The translations under genes were made by a program, and so were the position numbers. This document shows, piece by piece, positions 5,570 to 6,512 of a stretch of DNA of 6,512 bases (position 1 is the first letter of the stretch; each line of letters begins with the position of its first letter). The stretch spans positions 1-6,512 of the forward strand of contig CACZAK010000239.1 in assembly GCA_902779075.1 (NCBI GenBank), in the 5' to 3' direction. The notes under the pieces were generated by a model. It had not been told where the DNA came from. It made no database searches and worked only from the letters and a program-made list of their open reading frames with translations. The stretch comes from an uncultured bacterium (GTDB taxonomy: Bacteria > Verrucomicrobiota > Kiritimatiellia > RFP12 > UBA1067).

Positions 5570-6399
5570 TTCATGCCCATTGATTCGGAATACCTCTCTG
5601 ACATTACATTGGAATTTACATTGGAATCTGACAATACCCACAATGGTTTTCTGTCTGTGCCAATGTTTTTTATTTCACCTTTCTGGCGTAAATACGTTAG
5701 AAGATTGGTAATTTTCCTCACTTTCTCTTCAATGGAAAGTTCCCCTCTTATCTCTGGAATCATGTAATCATTGATTTGTTTCCGAGTTAACCCATTGAAC
5801 TTTCCAATGTAGTCAATGAGCATGGCCCTGTATCTGGAGCCTGGCAGCTCCTTCTTTCTCATATATTCCGCCTGCTGTCCCGTAGCCTCGGCAACTACCG
5901 CCGAAATATGCGGATGCGGCATCCGCCCTTCAATCAACCCCTCTCGTCTCAAATGGGCGACAGCCGCCGCCGTAACAGCCAGATGCTTCTGAATCCGATC
6001 CAATAGGCAGACATCCTCAAGGCTCAAGTCTGGACGCTTTACCAGTAAACTGCTATAGGCTTCATCCACGACATGTCCATAGATTGTCATACGTACGGAT
6101 TGCTCCGTCAAATCATAGTCATGCAATGGGAGATACCGTTTCTTTTGGTCGGCGTACATCTGATGAATGCCATATCCCATCGTGTCGATCATGTTCAACT
6201 CACGCATGGCCTTTACGAGCTGCGGGTTGCGATAACTCGACGGCGAACGCTCACCCAGGATGTAATCCTCTGGTTTCCCGTCATAGAACGAACCGCGGTT
6301 CTCTAACACAAGCCGATCAACGTACTCCGTCACGGTCACTCGTGCATTTTGCGAATAATCTTGATGCGCGATGCAGTTGTGCAACGCTTCCAGGACCAT
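5566..6399 (-). CDS. AlbA_2/RecG-like ATP-binding regulator, truncated at N-terminus
   Basis: A 277-residue C-terminal part of the ATP-binding proteins labelled AlbA_2/Schlafen or 'RecG-like' (COG2865-type), normally about 450-560 residues. Visible are the GHKL N-box EALHNCIAHQDY (4-15), LENRGSF (32-38), the SYRNPQLVKAMRELNMIDTMGYGI segment (55-78) and a winged-helix region (~128-250) ending in the family's usual KITNLLTYLRQKGEI...KPLWVL. The AlbA_2 nucleic-acid domain is missing. The minus frame stays open beyond this ATG, and its codons to ~6440 (FRIPPKRPKYKER) still look homologous. It then enters the palindrome at 6446-6494 and stops at 6487-6489. The ATG at 6397-6399 is therefore only nominal; AAGGAG sits 3 nt before it, too close. 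The last stop overlaps the HNH start. It was probably the operon's regulatory or sensor gene. It is either a broken gene or one whose first part lies beyond the window. Confidence 0.65.
   Translation of the reverse strand: MVLEALHNCIAHQDYSQNARVTVTEYVDRLVLENRGSFYDGKPEDYILGERSPSSYRNPQLVKAMRELNMIDTMGYGIHQMYADQKKRYLPLHDYDLTEQSVRMTIYGHVVDEAYSSLLVKRPDLSLEDVCLLDRIQKHLAVTAAAVAHLRREGLIEGRMPHPHISAVVAEATGQQAEYMRKKELPGSRYRAMLIDYIGKFNGLTRKQINDYMIPEIRGELSIEEKVRKITNLLTYLRQKGEIKNIGTDRKPLWVLSDSNVNSNVMSERYSESMGMK
5604..5627. repeat. 12-bp tandem duplication inside the regulator's C-terminal codons
   Basis: TTACATTGGAAT occurs twice back to back (5604-5615 and 5616-5627). On the minus strand it encodes the repeated S-N-V motif of the ATP-binding protein's tail. 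The period of 12 keeps the frame, so gain or loss of a unit would not break the gene. It lies about 40 bp upstream of the HNH start codon. Confidence 0.7.
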
Positions 6400-6445
6400 G
6401 CGCTCCTTGTATTTTGGCCTCTTGGGTGGAATCCGAAAAACAAGT

Positions 6446-6494
6446 GCGCCTGAAACGGGAGGCAGCCTAGCGGCATAGCCTCTGTTTCAGGCGC
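6446..6494. repeat. 49-bp structured palindrome at the edge of the truncated regulator
   Basis: Perfect 11-bp arms, GCGCCTGAAAC (6446-6456) and GTTTCAGGCGC (6484-6494), enclose a second 5-bp stem, GAGGC/GCCTC (6459-6463/6478-6482), and an apical GCC/GGC (6465-6467/6472-6474). The whole forms one long hairpin or cruciform. The homology of the ATP-binding gene ends within a few bases of the left arm. A miniature mobile or palindromic repeat, a recombination site or a terminator of an upstream gene are all possible. No second copy occurs in the window. Confidence 0.7.
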
Positions 6495-6512
6495 GATTTG
6501 CTATCATGTCCT

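Noticed and set aside
5126..5767. Plus-strand 213-residue frame opposite the HNH gene and regulator tail
   Set aside because: It is antisense to two recognisable coding regions and has no domain.

Overview
The window reads as accessory DNA from a GC-rich bacterium with many short palindromic repeats. It looks like a metagenome-type genome. The chains of GC hairpins with TCT loops remind me of host-associated Verrucomicrobiota/Kiritimatiellota-like genomes, but that assignment is weak and rests on memory of repeat style, not on a marker gene. There are no rRNA or tRNA genes, no CRISPR array and no transposase.

Left third (1-1617). After an AT-rich stretch with no gene comes a block of GC-rich hairpin repeats (220-375). 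It is joined directly to the first ~38 codons of a type III restriction subunit (res, minus strand, truncated). Divergent from that fragment is a complete vapBC toxin-antitoxin pair (542-1206, plus strand). It has a near-consensus sigma70 promoter, overlapped by an 11-bp inverted repeat, placed so that the antitoxin mRNA should be leaderless. The vapC stop codon overlaps the stop codon of a minus-strand coding tail that resembles the C-terminus of a type III modification methylase (mod). That tail is in turn cut off by a second, directly repeated copy of the same repeat. The simplest reading is that a vapBC pair once sat between mod and res of a type III restriction-modification operon. The operon was then lost on both sides, leaving vapBC with the gene stubs between repeats. 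More hairpin repeats fill 1472-1557.

Middle (1618-2596). A minus-strand gene encodes a cytoplasmic tetratricopeptide-repeat protein of unknown role. It ends inside a terminator-like hairpin.

Right two thirds (2671-6512). Three tightly coupled minus-strand genes run right to left: (a) the C-terminal part of an AlbA_2/Schlafen-type ATP-binding regulator (GHKL ATPase fold plus winged helix), cut at its N-terminal side beside a 49-bp structured palindrome; (b) an HNH endonuclease, start overlapping the previous stop by 4 bp; (c) a 728-residue protein with an N-terminal RelE/ParE-like toxin-fold domain fused to a complete UvrD-type SF1 helicase, starting 4 nt after the HNH stop. A nuclease, a helicase fused to a toxin fold and an ATP-binding regulator in one translationally coupled unit, next to vapBC and a dead restriction system, make this a candidate anti-phage defence operon. 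That function is inferred from context and not shown by the sequence.
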